Positions 27,563 to 36,938 of a DNA stretch of 64,000 nt are shown piece after piece. The stretch is from Gemmobacter lanyuensis. GTDB taxonomy: Bacteria > Pseudomonadota > Alphaproteobacteria > Rhodobacterales > Rhodobacteraceae. The stretch is taken from positions 556,180-620,179 of the forward strand of contig NZ_BMYQ01000001.1 in the NCBI RefSeq assembly GCF_014652355.1. Reading direction: 5' to 3'. The notes under the pieces were generated by a model. The model had not been told where the DNA came from. It made no database searches and saw only the letters and a program-made list of their open reading frames with translations. Position 1 is the first letter of the stretch, and every line of letters starts with the position of its first letter. A program made the translations under genes and the position numbers.

Positions 27563-28186
27563 TCAGGCGAGCGAGGTCACCCAGAGAATGGTCGCATCCT
27601 CTTCGCTCAGGCTGATGACGTTATGCCCCATGGAGGCATCATAATAGGCGCTGTCGCCCCGGCGCAGATCGACGGGTTCGTAGAATTCGGTGAACAGCCG
27701 GATCACCCCTGTCAGCACATAGAGGAACTCTTCCCCGTCGTGGCGCACCCAGCCGTCGAATTCCTCAATCTGGCGGGCGCGGATGGTGGCGCGGTAGGGC
27801 AGCATCTGCTTGGTCCGCAGCGAAGCGGCGAGAAGCTCATGTTCATAGGTGGCGGTGGCATGGGCCTGCCCCTCGCCCGATTTGGTCAGGGCCAGGCGTC
27901 CGTTCACCTGCGTCTTGGACGGCGGGGTAAAGAGTTGCGGCACGGAAATCGCCAAACCCTCGGCCAGCTTCTTCAGCGCCTCATAGGTGGGCGACATCTG
28001 GCCGTTTTCGATCTTGGACAGGGTCGATCGCGCCAAGCCCGCCTGATTGGCTGCCTGTTCCAGCGTCCAGCCGCGCGCCTTGCGAAGTTCGCGCACCCGG
28101 ATGCCAAGGTTGATCGGTTCCACAGCGGCATCTGCCCCGTTTTCACGGGCGATCCGGATCAGCGAAGGCGTTTCGTGTTTCTGCAT
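27563..28186 (-). CDS. XRE-family regulator with C-terminal cupin domain
   Basis: A 207-residue regulator. The helix-turn-helix occupies about residues 27-85 (GIRVRELRKARGWTLEQAANQAGLARSTLSKIENGQ) and the cupin about 125-200 (HDGEEFLYVLTGVIRLF, LRRGDSAYYDASMGHNVISL). This class usually senses a small molecule through the cupin. It is divergent from the AMP-ligase/DsbA/MFS operon with 67 bp between start codons, so it probably controls that operon and itself. Confidence 0.9.
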   Translation of the reverse strand: MQKHETPSLIRIARENGADAAVEPINLGIRVRELRKARGWTLEQAANQAGLARSTLSKIENGQMSPTYEALKKLAEGLAISVPQLFTPPSKTQVNGRLALTKSGEGQAHATATYEHELLAASLRTKQMLPYRATIRARQIEEFDGWVRHDGEEFLYVLTGVIRLFTEFYEPVDLRRGDSAYYDASMGHNVISLSEEDATILWVTSLA

Positions 28187-28218
28187 CGTGATTGTGCATT
28201 ACGGCAGGCTTGGCCATC

Positions 28219-28237
28219 TTGCAACGAAAGGCTTGCA
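28219..28237. promoter_or_regulatory. Possible operator between the XRE-cupin gene and the AMP-ligase operon
   Basis: Two TTGCA elements (28219-28223 and 28233-28237) lie 14 bp apart, and GCAA...TTGC forms an imperfect dyad. It sits in the only non-coding space shared by the divergent genes. Weak evidence. Confidence 0.25.
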
Positions 28238-28253
28238 GGTCTAGCAACCTCGC

Positions 28254-29768
28254 ATGTTTTCCGTCACCTCCGCAGAACCCCATCCCCCCGCGCCCGGACC
28301 ATTCAATCTGGCGGCGCATGTGCTGGCGCGTGGCGCGGCCCTGCCCGACAAGATGGCCATGCAGATCGTGCGCCCCACCGGGGCCGAGCGCTGGAGCTAT
28401 GCGCGCCTGCTTGCTGCCGTCCGGGGTGCAGGCACCGGCCTTCTGGCGCTGGGCCTGGCGCCGGGCGACCGGGTGCTGCTGCGTCTGGGCAATGTGCCGG
28501 AATTCCCGGTGGCCTTTCTGGGCGCGATTGCGGCGGGTCTGGTGCCGGTGCCGACCTCTGCCCAGCTGACGGGGCCGGAAATCACCGCGATGGCCGCGCG
28601 CATCGCGCCTGCGCTGATCATCGCAGGGGATGGCGTGGCCCTGCCCGAAAGCCCCGCGCCCGTGCTGCCCGCCGTCGATCTGGCCCGCATGGGCGATCTG
28701 CCCCCTTGTGAGTGGCATATGGGTGCCCCCGAACGCCCGGCCTATGTCATCTTCACCTCCGGCACCTCGGGGCAGCCGCAGGCGGTGGTCCATGCCCATC
28801 GGGCGATCCTGTCCCGCGCGCTGATGCATGACGGGTGGGAGGGGTTGGGCGAGAGCGACCGTATCCTCCATGCCGGGGCTTTCAACTGGACCTATACGCT
28901 CGGCACCGGGCTTCTGGACCCTTGGACGCTGGGGGCGACCGCGCTCATCCCCGGCGCGGGGGTCACGCCCGCGCAACTGCCGCTGCTCCTCAAGCGCTTC
29001 GATGCGACGATCCTTGCCGCAGCGCCGGGGGTGTTCCGGCAGATGCTGCGGGCGCCCCTGCCCGCACTGCCGAAGCTGCGCCATGGGCTCAGCGCCGGGG
29101 AAAGCCTGACCCCGGATCTGCGCGCAGCCTGGCGCGCGGCCACCGGCACCGATCTGCATGAGGCGCTGGGGATGTCGGAATGTTCTACCTTTGTTTCCGG
29201 CAGCCCCGCGCGCCCAGCGCCCGAGGGGACCACCGGCTATCCGCAGCCCGGGCGGTGCATTGCGGTGCTGGATGACATCGGCGCCCCGGTGCCGCGCGGC
29301 ACGGCCGGGCAGCTGGCCATTGACCGCCGCGACCCCGGCCTGATGCTGGGCTATCTGGATGATCCGACCGCCACCGCGGCCCGCTTCCACGGCGACTGGT
29401 TCCTGACTGGCGATACCGTGGACATGGCCGAGGATGGCGCCCTGCGCTATCTGGGGCGGCGGGATGACCAGATGAACCCCGGCGGCTTCCGCGTCTCGCC
29501 GCTTGAGGTCGAGGCCGCGCTTGCGGGCCTGCCGGGCGCTGAGGATTGGGCCGTGGCCGAGGTCGAAATCAAGCCAGGCACCCGTGTCATTGCCTGTTTT
29601 TACACCGGGCCGGAACCCGTGGACCCGGACGTGCATTCTGCCTTCGCAGCCAGTCGTCTTGCCCGCTATCGTCAGCCCCGGCTCTGGCAGCATGTCCCGT
29701 CCCTGCCCCGGAATGCCAACGGCAAATTGAACCGTCGTCTTCTTGCAAGTCTTTGGAACCCGAAATGA
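28254..29768 (+). CDS. AMP-dependent acyl-CoA synthetase/ligase
   Basis: A 504-residue adenylate-forming enzyme, probably an acyl- or aryl-CoA ligase. The AMP-binding P-loop is YVIFTSGTSGQPQAVVHAH; core motifs GMSEC, GDWFLTGDT and YLGRRDDQMNPGGFRVSPLEVE follow; the C-terminal catalytic Lys is in NGKLNRR. The sequence resembles benzoate/2-aminobenzoate-type ligases, but the acid substrate cannot be read from it. It overlaps the next gene as ATGA and heads a three-gene operon divergent from the XRE-cupin regulator. Confidence 0.85.
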   Translation: MFSVTSAEPHPPAPGPFNLAAHVLARGAALPDKMAMQIVRPTGAERWSYARLLAAVRGAGTGLLALGLAPGDRVLLRLGNVPEFPVAFLGAIAAGLVPVPTSAQLTGPEITAMAARIAPALIIAGDGVALPESPAPVLPAVDLARMGDLPPCEWHMGAPERPAYVIFTSGTSGQPQAVVHAHRAILSRALMHDGWEGLGESDRILHAGAFNWTYTLGTGLLDPWTLGATALIPGAGVTPAQLPLLLKRFDATILAAAPGVFRQMLRAPLPALPKLRHGLSAGESLTPDLRAAWRAATGTDLHEALGMSECSTFVSGSPARPAPEGTTGYPQPGRCIAVLDDIGAPVPRGTAGQLAIDRRDPGLMLGYLDDPTATAARFHGDWFLTGDTVDMAEDGALRYLGRRDDQMNPGGFRVSPLEVEAALAGLPGAEDWAVAEVEIKPGTRVIACFYTGPEPVDPDVHSAFAASRLARYRQPRLWQHVPSLPRNANGKLNRRLLASLWNPK

Positions 29769-30418
29769 TCCGTCTTGATATCTTTTCCGATCCGATCTGC
29801 CCCTGGTGCTACCTGGGCAAGGCCAATCTGGATCGCGCGCTGGAAGCGCATCCCGAACACCCCTTCCTGATCGAATGGCACCCCTTCCAGCTTGCGCCGC
29901 AAATGCCGCGCGAAGGTGTGGACCGCGCCGATTACCTGCTGCGGATCTTCGGCACGCAGGAACGCACCGTGGCGGCCCATCTGCGGCTGGAAGAGCTGGG
30001 CCGCGAGGCCGGGGTCGCCTTCAACTTTGAGGCCATCCGCACCACGCCCAACACGCTGGACGCCCATCGCCTGATCCATTGGGCCGGGCTTGAGGGGCGG
30101 CAGACGCCCGTCGTCTCGGCCCTGTTCCGCGCCTATTGGCGCGAGGGGCGCGACATTGGCGACCAGCAGGTGCTGACGCAGATCGCTGGCGAGGCTGGGC
30201 TTGACCCCGATGTCATCGCGCGGCTTCTGGGGTCCGAGGCAGACCTTGACGTGATCCGCACCCGCGAACGGCACGCCCGCGAAAAGGGCATCTCGGCGGT
30301 GCCGACCTTCATCGTGGCCGATACCTATGTGCTTTCGGGCGCGCAGCCGCCCAAGCTTTGGGGTGAGGTGATCGAAGAACTTGCCCGCCATCAGCAGGAC
30401 CAAGGGGAAAATCAGTGA
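29765..30418 (+). CDS. DsbA-family oxidoreductase, FrnE-like
   Basis: A 217-residue cytoplasmic thioredoxin-fold protein with an inserted helical domain. The active site is CPWC at 12-15 (MIRLDIFSDPICPWCYLGK) and the cis-Pro loop is GISAVPTFIV. This is the FrnE/2-hydroxychromene-isomerase-like branch rather than periplasmic DsbA, since no signal peptide exists. It is translationally coupled on both sides (ATGA with the ligase, GTGA with the MFS gene). Confidence 0.9.
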   Translation: MIRLDIFSDPICPWCYLGKANLDRALEAHPEHPFLIEWHPFQLAPQMPREGVDRADYLLRIFGTQERTVAAHLRLEELGREAGVAFNFEAIRTTPNTLDAHRLIHWAGLEGRQTPVVSALFRAYWREGRDIGDQQVLTQIAGEAGLDPDVIARLLGSEADLDVIRTRERHAREKGISAVPTFIVADTYVLSGAQPPKLWGEVIEELARHQQDQGENQ

Positions 30419-31641
30419 CCACCGCCGCCCGCGTCGGCACTGCCGCGCCGCCGCCCCGCCTGTCGATGGGCGAATTCATCGCACTGATCGCGATGCTGTT
30501 TGCCACCATCGCCTTTTCCATCGATGCCATGTTACCCGCCCTGCCGCAGATCGCGGCGGAACTGAGCCCCGATGCCCCCAACACCGCGCAGCTGGTGGTC
30601 ACAAGCTTCGTCTTGGGCATGGGGGTGGGCACGCTCTTTGCCGGGCCGCTGTCCGACACATTCGGGCGCAAGACCGTGATCATCGCGGGGGCGCTGCTCT
30701 ATTGTGCCGCGGCCTTCGTGGCAAGCCTTGCCCCCAGCCTTGAGGGGTTGCTGATGGCGCGGGTGCTGCAAGGCCTTGGCGCGGCCGGGCCGCGGGTCGT
30801 CTCGCTCGCGCTGGTGCGCGACCTCTACAAGGGGCGCGAGATGGCGCGGGTGATGAGCTTTGCCATGATGATCTTCACGCTGGTGCCCGCCGTGGCGCCC
30901 TTGGCGGGCAGCTTCATCATCGCGGGCTTCGGCTGGCGCAGCATCTTTCTGGCCTTCATCCTCTTCTCGCTGATCTCGTGCCTTTGGCTTTCGGTCCGCC
31001 AGCCGGAGACCCTGCCCCGCGCCGCGCGGCGACCGCTGGAGGCGGCGGCACTGGCCTCGGCCCTGCGCGATGTTCTGACGAACCGGGTCGTGGTCATGTC
31101 GATCGCGGTGCAGACGCTGTGCTTTGCGGTGCTGTTCGGGACCATCTCCTCAACCCAGCAGATCTTCGGCACCTATTTCGGCCGGGGTGAGAGCTTCCCG
31201 CTGTGGTTTGCGCTGATCGCCATGATGTCGGGCAGCGCGAGCCTTCTGAACGCGGCGCTGGTGGTGCGGCTGGGGATGCGACTGCTGATCAGCTGGACGC
31301 TGCGGGGGCAGCTGGTGCTGTCTGTGGCTTTCGGGTTGATCCTGTGGACCGGCGCGACAGAGGGCAATCTGACCTTCGCCCTTTATGTTGTCTGGACGAC
31401 CAGTGTCTTCATGCTGGCAGGCCTGACGCTGGGGAACCTGAACGCCCTGGCGCTGGAGCCGCTGGGCCATATTGCGGGCATGGCAGCTTCGGTCACCGGG
31501 GCGCTGGCGACGGTGCTGGCCGTGGGCCTCGCCGCGCCGCTGGGTCTGGCCTTCGACGGCACCCCCCTGCCACTGGTCCTTGGGGTCGCGGGTCTTGTCG
31601 CCCTTGCGGCATTGGTCATGTCAGCGCTGCCACGGCGCTGA
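30415..31641 (+). CDS. Bcr/CflA-family MFS multidrug transporter
   Basis: A 408-residue inner-membrane protein with about 12 membrane segments. AFSIDAMLPALPQIAAEL and the motif-A loop GPLSDTFGRKTVIIAG followed by RVLQGLGAAGPRVVSLALVRDLY are typical of Bcr/CflA drug exporters. It starts at GTG 30415, overlapping the DsbA gene stop. Operon position suggests it exports a compound handled by the ligase and oxidoreductase, or is co-induced by the same effector. Confidence 0.9.
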   Translation: MTTAARVGTAAPPPRLSMGEFIALIAMLFATIAFSIDAMLPALPQIAAELSPDAPNTAQLVVTSFVLGMGVGTLFAGPLSDTFGRKTVIIAGALLYCAAAFVASLAPSLEGLLMARVLQGLGAAGPRVVSLALVRDLYKGREMARVMSFAMMIFTLVPAVAPLAGSFIIAGFGWRSIFLAFILFSLISCLWLSVRQPETLPRAARRPLEAAALASALRDVLTNRVVVMSIAVQTLCFAVLFGTISSTQQIFGTYFGRGESFPLWFALIAMMSGSASLLNAALVVRLGMRLLISWTLRGQLVLSVAFGLILWTGATEGNLTFALYVVWTTSVFMLAGLTLGNLNALALEPLGHIAGMAASVTGALATVLAVGLAAPLGLAFDGTPLPLVLGVAGLVALAALVMSALPRR

Positions 31642-31781
31642 CCCATACTTTTTTCTTAAAACCATACCAAATCACACAGAAAGCAAACCTTCGTCCAGAT
31701 TTCGCCCCAAAGCCACGTTACCTCGCGTTCAATGGAACAGGTCCAGACCCCATTCTAACAAAGTCTGTGAGGATTAACGGC

Positions 31782-33215
31782 ATGACGACTTACGCACTTT
31801 CCGGCATCCAGGTGACGTTCTCGAGCGGCACCGCCAGCGCAATTACCAGCAGCAATATGAATATCGTCGTCGGCGACGGCACCTTCACGTTCCGCGCCAC
31901 GGCCACCACCCCCTCGGGGACCGGCTTTTCTCCGATCAGCCTGACGACCACTGGCACCGCGCGTCTGGCGGGCATCTCGGTCGGGGGGACGCGGGTGGAC
32001 CTGAACAGCCAGGGCTCGATCGCCCAATACAGCTGGGCGCCCGACAATGCGGCCCTGATCCTGCGCGTCGCCACGGGCGCCAACCAGTTCAGCTATTTCG
32101 TGCTGGATGGGGACCCGCTGCCCGCCTTCGCCAGCGCCTCGGCCTATAACACCTTCATCGCCGGGCTGACGGATGTGACCTCGCTCGGCTCGGAAATGGC
32201 CGCCGGCATCACCCGCCCCGGCTATTCCATGTATCCCTCGACCCTGACCGGCGTCACCACCAGCCAGGATGACGTTGTCATCGGCGGTGTGGGCAATGAC
32301 TGGAGCGTGAATGCCCTGAAAACCGGGATTGGCAACGACGCCATCACCGGCCTTGCAATCAAGGACATCGTGTATGCAGGGGCGGGCCATGACACCGTCG
32401 AAGCCGGGGCCGGCAACGACAGCATCTTTGCCGGTACCGGCAATGACCAGCTTGGCGGGGGCGACGGCAATGACGTGCTGAACGGTGACGACGGCGCAGA
32501 CGTGATTTATGGCGACGCCGGGTTGGACACCATTGATGGCGGCCTCGGCAACGACACGATCTTTGGCGGCGATGATGCCGACCGAATCACCGGCAATTCG
32601 GGCGCAGACAGCCTTGTTGGCGGCAACGGCAATGACACCGTGAACGGCGCTTCGGGCAACGACTTTCTCTCGGGTGGGGCCGGGGCTGACAGCCTGCTGG
32701 GCGGTTACGACAACGACACCATCACCGGCGGCATGGATGCCGACGTGATCAGGGGCGAAGCGGGCGGCGACTCGATCACCGGCGATCAGGGCAATGACAG
32801 CCTTTATGGCGGTTACGGCAATGACACCATCTTCGGCGGCAGCGAAGATGATGTCATCGAAGGCGGGATCGGCGCGGATGCGCTGACGGGCGGTTCGGGC
32901 GCCGATACCGTGCGCGGCGGCGATGGCGTCGACACCATCAACGGCGGCACGGGCGACGATGCGCTGGCTGGCGGCGGCGGGGCGGACTTCTTCGACTTCA
33001 ACGCCGGCAGCGGCGCCGACACCGTGACGGGCTTTGTTGACAACCTCGATACGCTGCGGATCGACTCGAGCTTTGGCTTTGCCGATGCGGCGGCGGTGCT
33101 GGCTTCGGCGGAACAGGTCGGGACCTCGGTCGTCATCACGCTGGATGCCGATGACTCGATCGTGCTGACGAACATCCGTCTGGCGCAGCTTGCCAACGAC
33201 ATCAGCATCATCTGA
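31782..33215 (+). CDS. RTX-type calcium-binding repeat protein
   Basis: A 477-residue acidic secreted-type protein. Residues about 1-170 are a Thr/Ser-rich beta-type domain I do not recognise. From about 185 to 410 there are many GGxGxDxLx nonapeptide repeats (GDGNDVLNGDDGADVIYGD, GGNGNDTVNGASGNDFLSG), which form a Ca2+-bound parallel beta-roll. The C-terminal 65 residues (FFDFNAGSGADTVTGF ... NISII-like end) resemble type I secretion signals. No ABC exporter, MFP or TolC gene is adjacent. Start ATG 31782 has GAGGAT upstream; GTG 31767 is in frame. Confidence 0.88.
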   Translation: MTTYALSGIQVTFSSGTASAITSSNMNIVVGDGTFTFRATATTPSGTGFSPISLTTTGTARLAGISVGGTRVDLNSQGSIAQYSWAPDNAALILRVATGANQFSYFVLDGDPLPAFASASAYNTFIAGLTDVTSLGSEMAAGITRPGYSMYPSTLTGVTTSQDDVVIGGVGNDWSVNALKTGIGNDAITGLAIKDIVYAGAGHDTVEAGAGNDSIFAGTGNDQLGGGDGNDVLNGDDGADVIYGDAGLDTIDGGLGNDTIFGGDDADRITGNSGADSLVGGNGNDTVNGASGNDFLSGGAGADSLLGGYDNDTITGGMDADVIRGEAGGDSITGDQGNDSLYGGYGNDTIFGGSEDDVIEGGIGADALTGGSGADTVRGGDGVDTINGGTGDDALAGGGGADFFDFNAGSGADTVTGFVDNLDTLRIDSSFGFADAAAVLASAEQVGTSVVITLDADDSIVLTNIRLAQLANDISII

Positions 33216-33236
33216 TCCCTGCGGGTCAGAAACGGG

Positions 33237-33262
33237 AAAGGGGGCCGCGCGGCCCCCTTTTT
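33237..33262. terminator. Bidirectional terminator between the RTX gene and mfd
   Basis: A perfect 24-bp palindrome (AAAGGGGG arm, GCGC centre, CCCCCTTT arm) with T-runs on the plus side and a matching A-run for the minus side. It serves the converging RTX and mfd genes. Confidence 0.9.
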
Positions 33263-33269
33263 CATGCCG

Positions 33270-36200
33270 TCACGACCGGCGGAAAGGCGGGATCACCTTG
33301 CCCCCCCGCGCGCCGGGCTTGGCACCCGGCCGGGCACCGGGGCGCAGCCCGGCGGGCTGGGGCGGCGGGGCGGCGGCCTTGGCCTTGGCCGCGGCTTCGG
33401 CGGGCGTCACGCTGCCCGGCACCGCCTTGGCCTTTTCGGCGCTGCCTTCGGGGCGCAGGATCTTTTCCGCCAAATCGCGGGCCACGGCAAAGGCGCCCTT
33501 GATGCGGTCGCTTTCGGACGGCCAGTCCACCCCGATGACGATCTTGTTGCCCGCCACCCGCGCGGCCCCCGCCTGCGCCTGCAGGAATTCCACGAGGCCG
33601 GTGGGATTGGCGAATTTGTCATTGTGGAACTGCACCGTCACGCCCTTCGGCCCCGCATCCAGCCGCGAAATCCCGGCCTTCTTGCACATGGCCTTGATCC
33701 GCACGACCAGAAGCAGGGTATTCACCTCTTTGGGCAGCGGGCCGAAGCGGTCGATCAGCTCGGCGGCAAAGCCCTCCAACTCGACCTTGGTGGTCAGATG
33801 GCTGAGACGGCGGTAAAGCCCCAGACGGATGTCGAGATCCGGCACATAATCCTCGGGGATCAGGACCGGCACGCCCAGGTTGATCTGCGGCGCCCAGGCA
33901 TCATCCACCGGGGCCAGACCGTTGATTTCACCGGATTTGATCTTGGCAATCGTCTCTTCCAGCATCTGCTGGTAAAGCTCGTATCCCACTTCCTTGATAT
34001 GGCCTGACTGTTCCTCGCCCAGAAGGTTCCCGGCGCCGCGCAGATCAAGGTCATGGCTGGCCAGGTTGAACCCGGCACCAAGGCTGTCGAGGCTGGCCAG
34101 CAGCTTCAGCCGCTTTTGCGCCTGCGGCGTCAGCACCGCGCGGGGCTTCGTCGTGAGATAGCAATAGGCGCGGGTCTTGGACCGGCCCACCCGCCCGCGG
34201 ATCTGATAAAGCTGGCTCAGGCCGAACATATCGGCGCGATGCACGATCATCGTATTGGCGGTCGGAATATCAAGGCCGCTTTCCACGATGGTCGTGGCCA
34301 GCAGCACGTCATATTTGCCGTCGTAGAATTCGTTCATGCGTTCATCCAGATCGCCCGCCGCAAGCTGACCATGCGCCACGACATAGGACACCTCGGGGAC
34401 ATGGGTTTTCAAGAATTCCTCGATCTCGGGCAGGTCTGACAGGCGCGGGACGACAAAGAAGCTCTGCCCGCCGCGATAGCGTTCGCGCAACAGCGCCTCG
34501 CGCAGGGTGACGGTGTCGAATTCGCTCACATAGGTGCGGATCGCCAGACGGTCGACCGGCGGCGTCGCGATGATCGACAGATCCCGCACCCCCGTCAGCG
34601 ACAGTTGCAGCGTCCGCGGAATGGGCGTTGCCGTCAGGGTCAGCACATGCACCTCGGCCCGCATCTCCTTGAGTCGTTCCTTGTGGGCCACGCCGAAATG
34701 CTGTTCCTCATCGATGATCAGCAACCCAAGGTTCTTGAACTTGATCCCCTTGGCCAAAAGCGCATGGGTGCCGACGCAGATATCGACGGTGCCCTCCTCC
34801 AACCCTTTGCGGGTGGCGGCGGCATCCTTGGCGGAAACAAAGCGCGACAGCGGCCGCACCTCCATCGGGAAGCCGCGGAAGCGTTCGGCGAAACTGCGGT
34901 AATGCTGGCGGGCCAGAAGCGTGGTCGGGCAGATCACCGCCACCTGCATCCCGGCCATGGCGGCGATGAAGGCCGCACGCATGGCGACCTCGGTCTTGCC
35001 GAAACCCACATCGCCCACGACCAGACGGTCCATCGGGCTTCCGGCCTCAAGATCGCTGACCACATCGGAAATCGCCGACAGCTGATCGTCGGTTTCCTGA
35101 TAGGGGAAACGGGCAGAGAAGGCCTCCCATGCGGAATGGGGGGCATCTAGGATGGGCGCGTGGCGCAGATGCCGTTCGGCGGCGATCCGCATCAGACGGT
35201 CGGCAATCTCGCGGATGCGTTCCTTGAGCTTGGCCTTCTTGGCCTGCCAGGCGCCCCCGCCCAGCCGGTCGAGCAGCCCTTCCTCATGGCCATAGCGGCT
35301 GAGAAGTTCGATGTTTTCGACCGGCAGGTAAAGCTTCGCCTCCTCGGCATAGACGAGGTGGACATATTCATGCGGCGGGCCGGCCTTGTTCGCGGGCGGC
35401 AGCGGCACGCGCAGCGTTTCCAGCCCCATGAAGCGGCCCACGCCATGTTCGACATGCACCACCAGATCGCCGGGCGTCAGGGTGCCCAGATCCTGCAGGA
35501 AGTTCTCGGCCTTGCGCTTGCGGCGGCTTTTGCCCACCAGCCGGTCGCCCAGCACATCCTGTTCAGAGATCACCGCAAGGCCGGGCGCGGTAAAGCCTTC
35601 GTCCAGCGCCCAGACAGCCACGAAAAGACCGCCCTTGCCCTCGGGGATATCGCGGATGTCCTGCACCTCGTGCGCGGCTGACAGGCCCTGATCTTCAAGC
35701 AGCCCGCGCAAACGTTCGCGCGCGCCCTCCGACCATGAGGCGATGATCACCTGCCGTTCTTCGCGCAGCGCCTTCACATGGGACGAAAGCGCGCCGAACA
35801 GGCTGATCGATTCCTGCTGGCGTTCGGGGGCGAAATTGCGCCCGATCCGCCCGCCCGCATCCAGAACCCCCGGCCCCGGCGATTGCGCCAGCGGCGAAAG
35901 CTGGATCACCCGATGCCCGCCGATGGCGGCATCAAAGGCGTTTTCATCCAGATAGAGCGCCTGCGGCGGGCAGGGTTTGTAGACGGTATCCATGCGGCCC
36001 TTGACGGCCATCTGGTCGCGCCGCGCCTCATACTGATCGACGATGCCTTCCCAACGGGCAATCCGCGCGGGCGTGACCTGATCGTCCAGCATCACCGACG
36101 CGCCCGGCAGATAGTCGAACAAGGTCTCCATCCGGTCATGGAACCAGGGCAGCCAGTGTTCCATCCCCTGATGCTTGCGCCCCGCACTGACCGCCTCATA

Positions 36201-36905
36201 CAGCGGGTCATCGGTCGTTGCGCCAAATTCGATGCGATAGGTCTGGCGAAAGCGGGTGATCGAAGCCTCGTCCAGCATGATCTCGGACATGGGCGCAAGG
36301 TCGATTGTCGTCAGCTTCTCGGTGGTGCGCTGGGTTTCGGCGTCAAAGCGGCGCAACCCATCCAGCACGTCACCAAAGAAATCCAGCCGCACCGGCCCGC
36401 TGTCGCCCGGCGGGAAGATATCGACAATGCCGCCGCGCACGGCAAAATCGCCCGGTTCGGTCACCGTCGCCACCTGGGAAAACCCCATGCGGACAAGGAA
36501 GGTTTTCAACGCGAATTCATCGACCCGCGCCCCCACCTGTGCGCTGAAGGACGCCCCGCGCACCTGATCGCGCGCAGGCAGGCGCTGGGTCACCGCACTC
36601 AGCGTCGTCAACAGCACGAAAGGCCCCGGCACACCATGCGACAGCGCCGCCAGCGTCGCCATCCGGCGGGCCGAGATCTCGGGGTTGGGCGAAACGCGGT
36701 CATAGGGCAGGCAATCCCAGGCCGGAAAATCCAGCACCACCGCCCCCGGCGCGAAAAAGGCCAGCGCGGCGCGCATCGCTTCCATCCGCTTGTCATCGCG
36801 CGCGACATGCACGACCGGCCGTCCGCGGGACAGCTCTTTCGCCAAAAGCCGCGCGTCATATCCTTCGGGCGCCCCGCCGAGGATGATCCTTGCCTGTTCC
36901 GCCAT
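33270..36905 (-). CDS. mfd: Transcription-repair coupling factor Mfd
   Basis: An SF2 DNA translocase of 1211 residues that removes stalled RNA polymerase and recruits UvrA. The N-terminal UvrB-homology region (LGGAPEGYDARLLAKEL), the RNAP-interacting domain (DLVVHVEHGVGRFMGLE), the translocase motifs (GDVGFGKTEVAMRAAF, DEEQHFGVAHKERLK, LTATPIPRTL, RGRVGRSKTRAYCYL) and the TRCF domain are all there. The last 60 residues form an Ala/Pro/Arg-rich extension (PGARPGAKPGARGG) beyond the conserved fold. It converges on the RTX gene. Confidence 0.97.
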   Translation of the reverse strand: MAEQARIILGGAPEGYDARLLAKELSRGRPVVHVARDDKRMEAMRAALAFFAPGAVVLDFPAWDCLPYDRVSPNPEISARRMATLAALSHGVPGPFVLLTTLSAVTQRLPARDQVRGASFSAQVGARVDEFALKTFLVRMGFSQVATVTEPGDFAVRGGIVDIFPPGDSGPVRLDFFGDVLDGLRRFDAETQRTTEKLTTIDLAPMSEIMLDEASITRFRQTYRIEFGATTDDPLYEAVSAGRKHQGMEHWLPWFHDRMETLFDYLPGASVMLDDQVTPARIARWEGIVDQYEARRDQMAVKGRMDTVYKPCPPQALYLDENAFDAAIGGHRVIQLSPLAQSPGPGVLDAGGRIGRNFAPERQQESISLFGALSSHVKALREERQVIIASWSEGARERLRGLLEDQGLSAAHEVQDIRDIPEGKGGLFVAVWALDEGFTAPGLAVISEQDVLGDRLVGKSRRKRKAENFLQDLGTLTPGDLVVHVEHGVGRFMGLETLRVPLPPANKAGPPHEYVHLVYAEEAKLYLPVENIELLSRYGHEEGLLDRLGGGAWQAKKAKLKERIREIADRLMRIAAERHLRHAPILDAPHSAWEAFSARFPYQETDDQLSAISDVVSDLEAGSPMDRLVVGDVGFGKTEVAMRAAFIAAMAGMQVAVICPTTLLARQHYRSFAERFRGFPMEVRPLSRFVSAKDAAATRKGLEEGTVDICVGTHALLAKGIKFKNLGLLIIDEEQHFGVAHKERLKEMRAEVHVLTLTATPIPRTLQLSLTGVRDLSIIATPPVDRLAIRTYVSEFDTVTLREALLRERYRGGQSFFVVPRLSDLPEIEEFLKTHVPEVSYVVAHGQLAAGDLDERMNEFYDGKYDVLLATTIVESGLDIPTANTMIVHRADMFGLSQLYQIRGRVGRSKTRAYCYLTTKPRAVLTPQAQKRLKLLASLDSLGAGFNLASHDLDLRGAGNLLGEEQSGHIKEVGYELYQQMLEETIAKIKSGEINGLAPVDDAWAPQINLGVPVLIPEDYVPDLDIRLGLYRRLSHLTTKVELEGFAAELIDRFGPLPKEVNTLLLVVRIKAMCKKAGISRLDAGPKGVTVQFHNDKFANPTGLVEFLQAQAGAARVAGNKIVIGVDWPSESDRIKGAFAVARDLAEKILRPEGSAEKAKAVPGSVTPAEAAAKAKAAAPPPQPAGLRPGARPGAKPGARGGKVIPPFRRS

Positions 36906-36938
36906 CTGGCCCTGACCTGTCCTGTCTTGCGTGCCGCC

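Noticed and set aside
32280-33010. Repetitive DNA in the RTX gene resembling a CRISPR or tandem array
   Set aside because: The units encode GGxGxDxLx nonapeptides in one frame, are imperfect and lack unique spacers.
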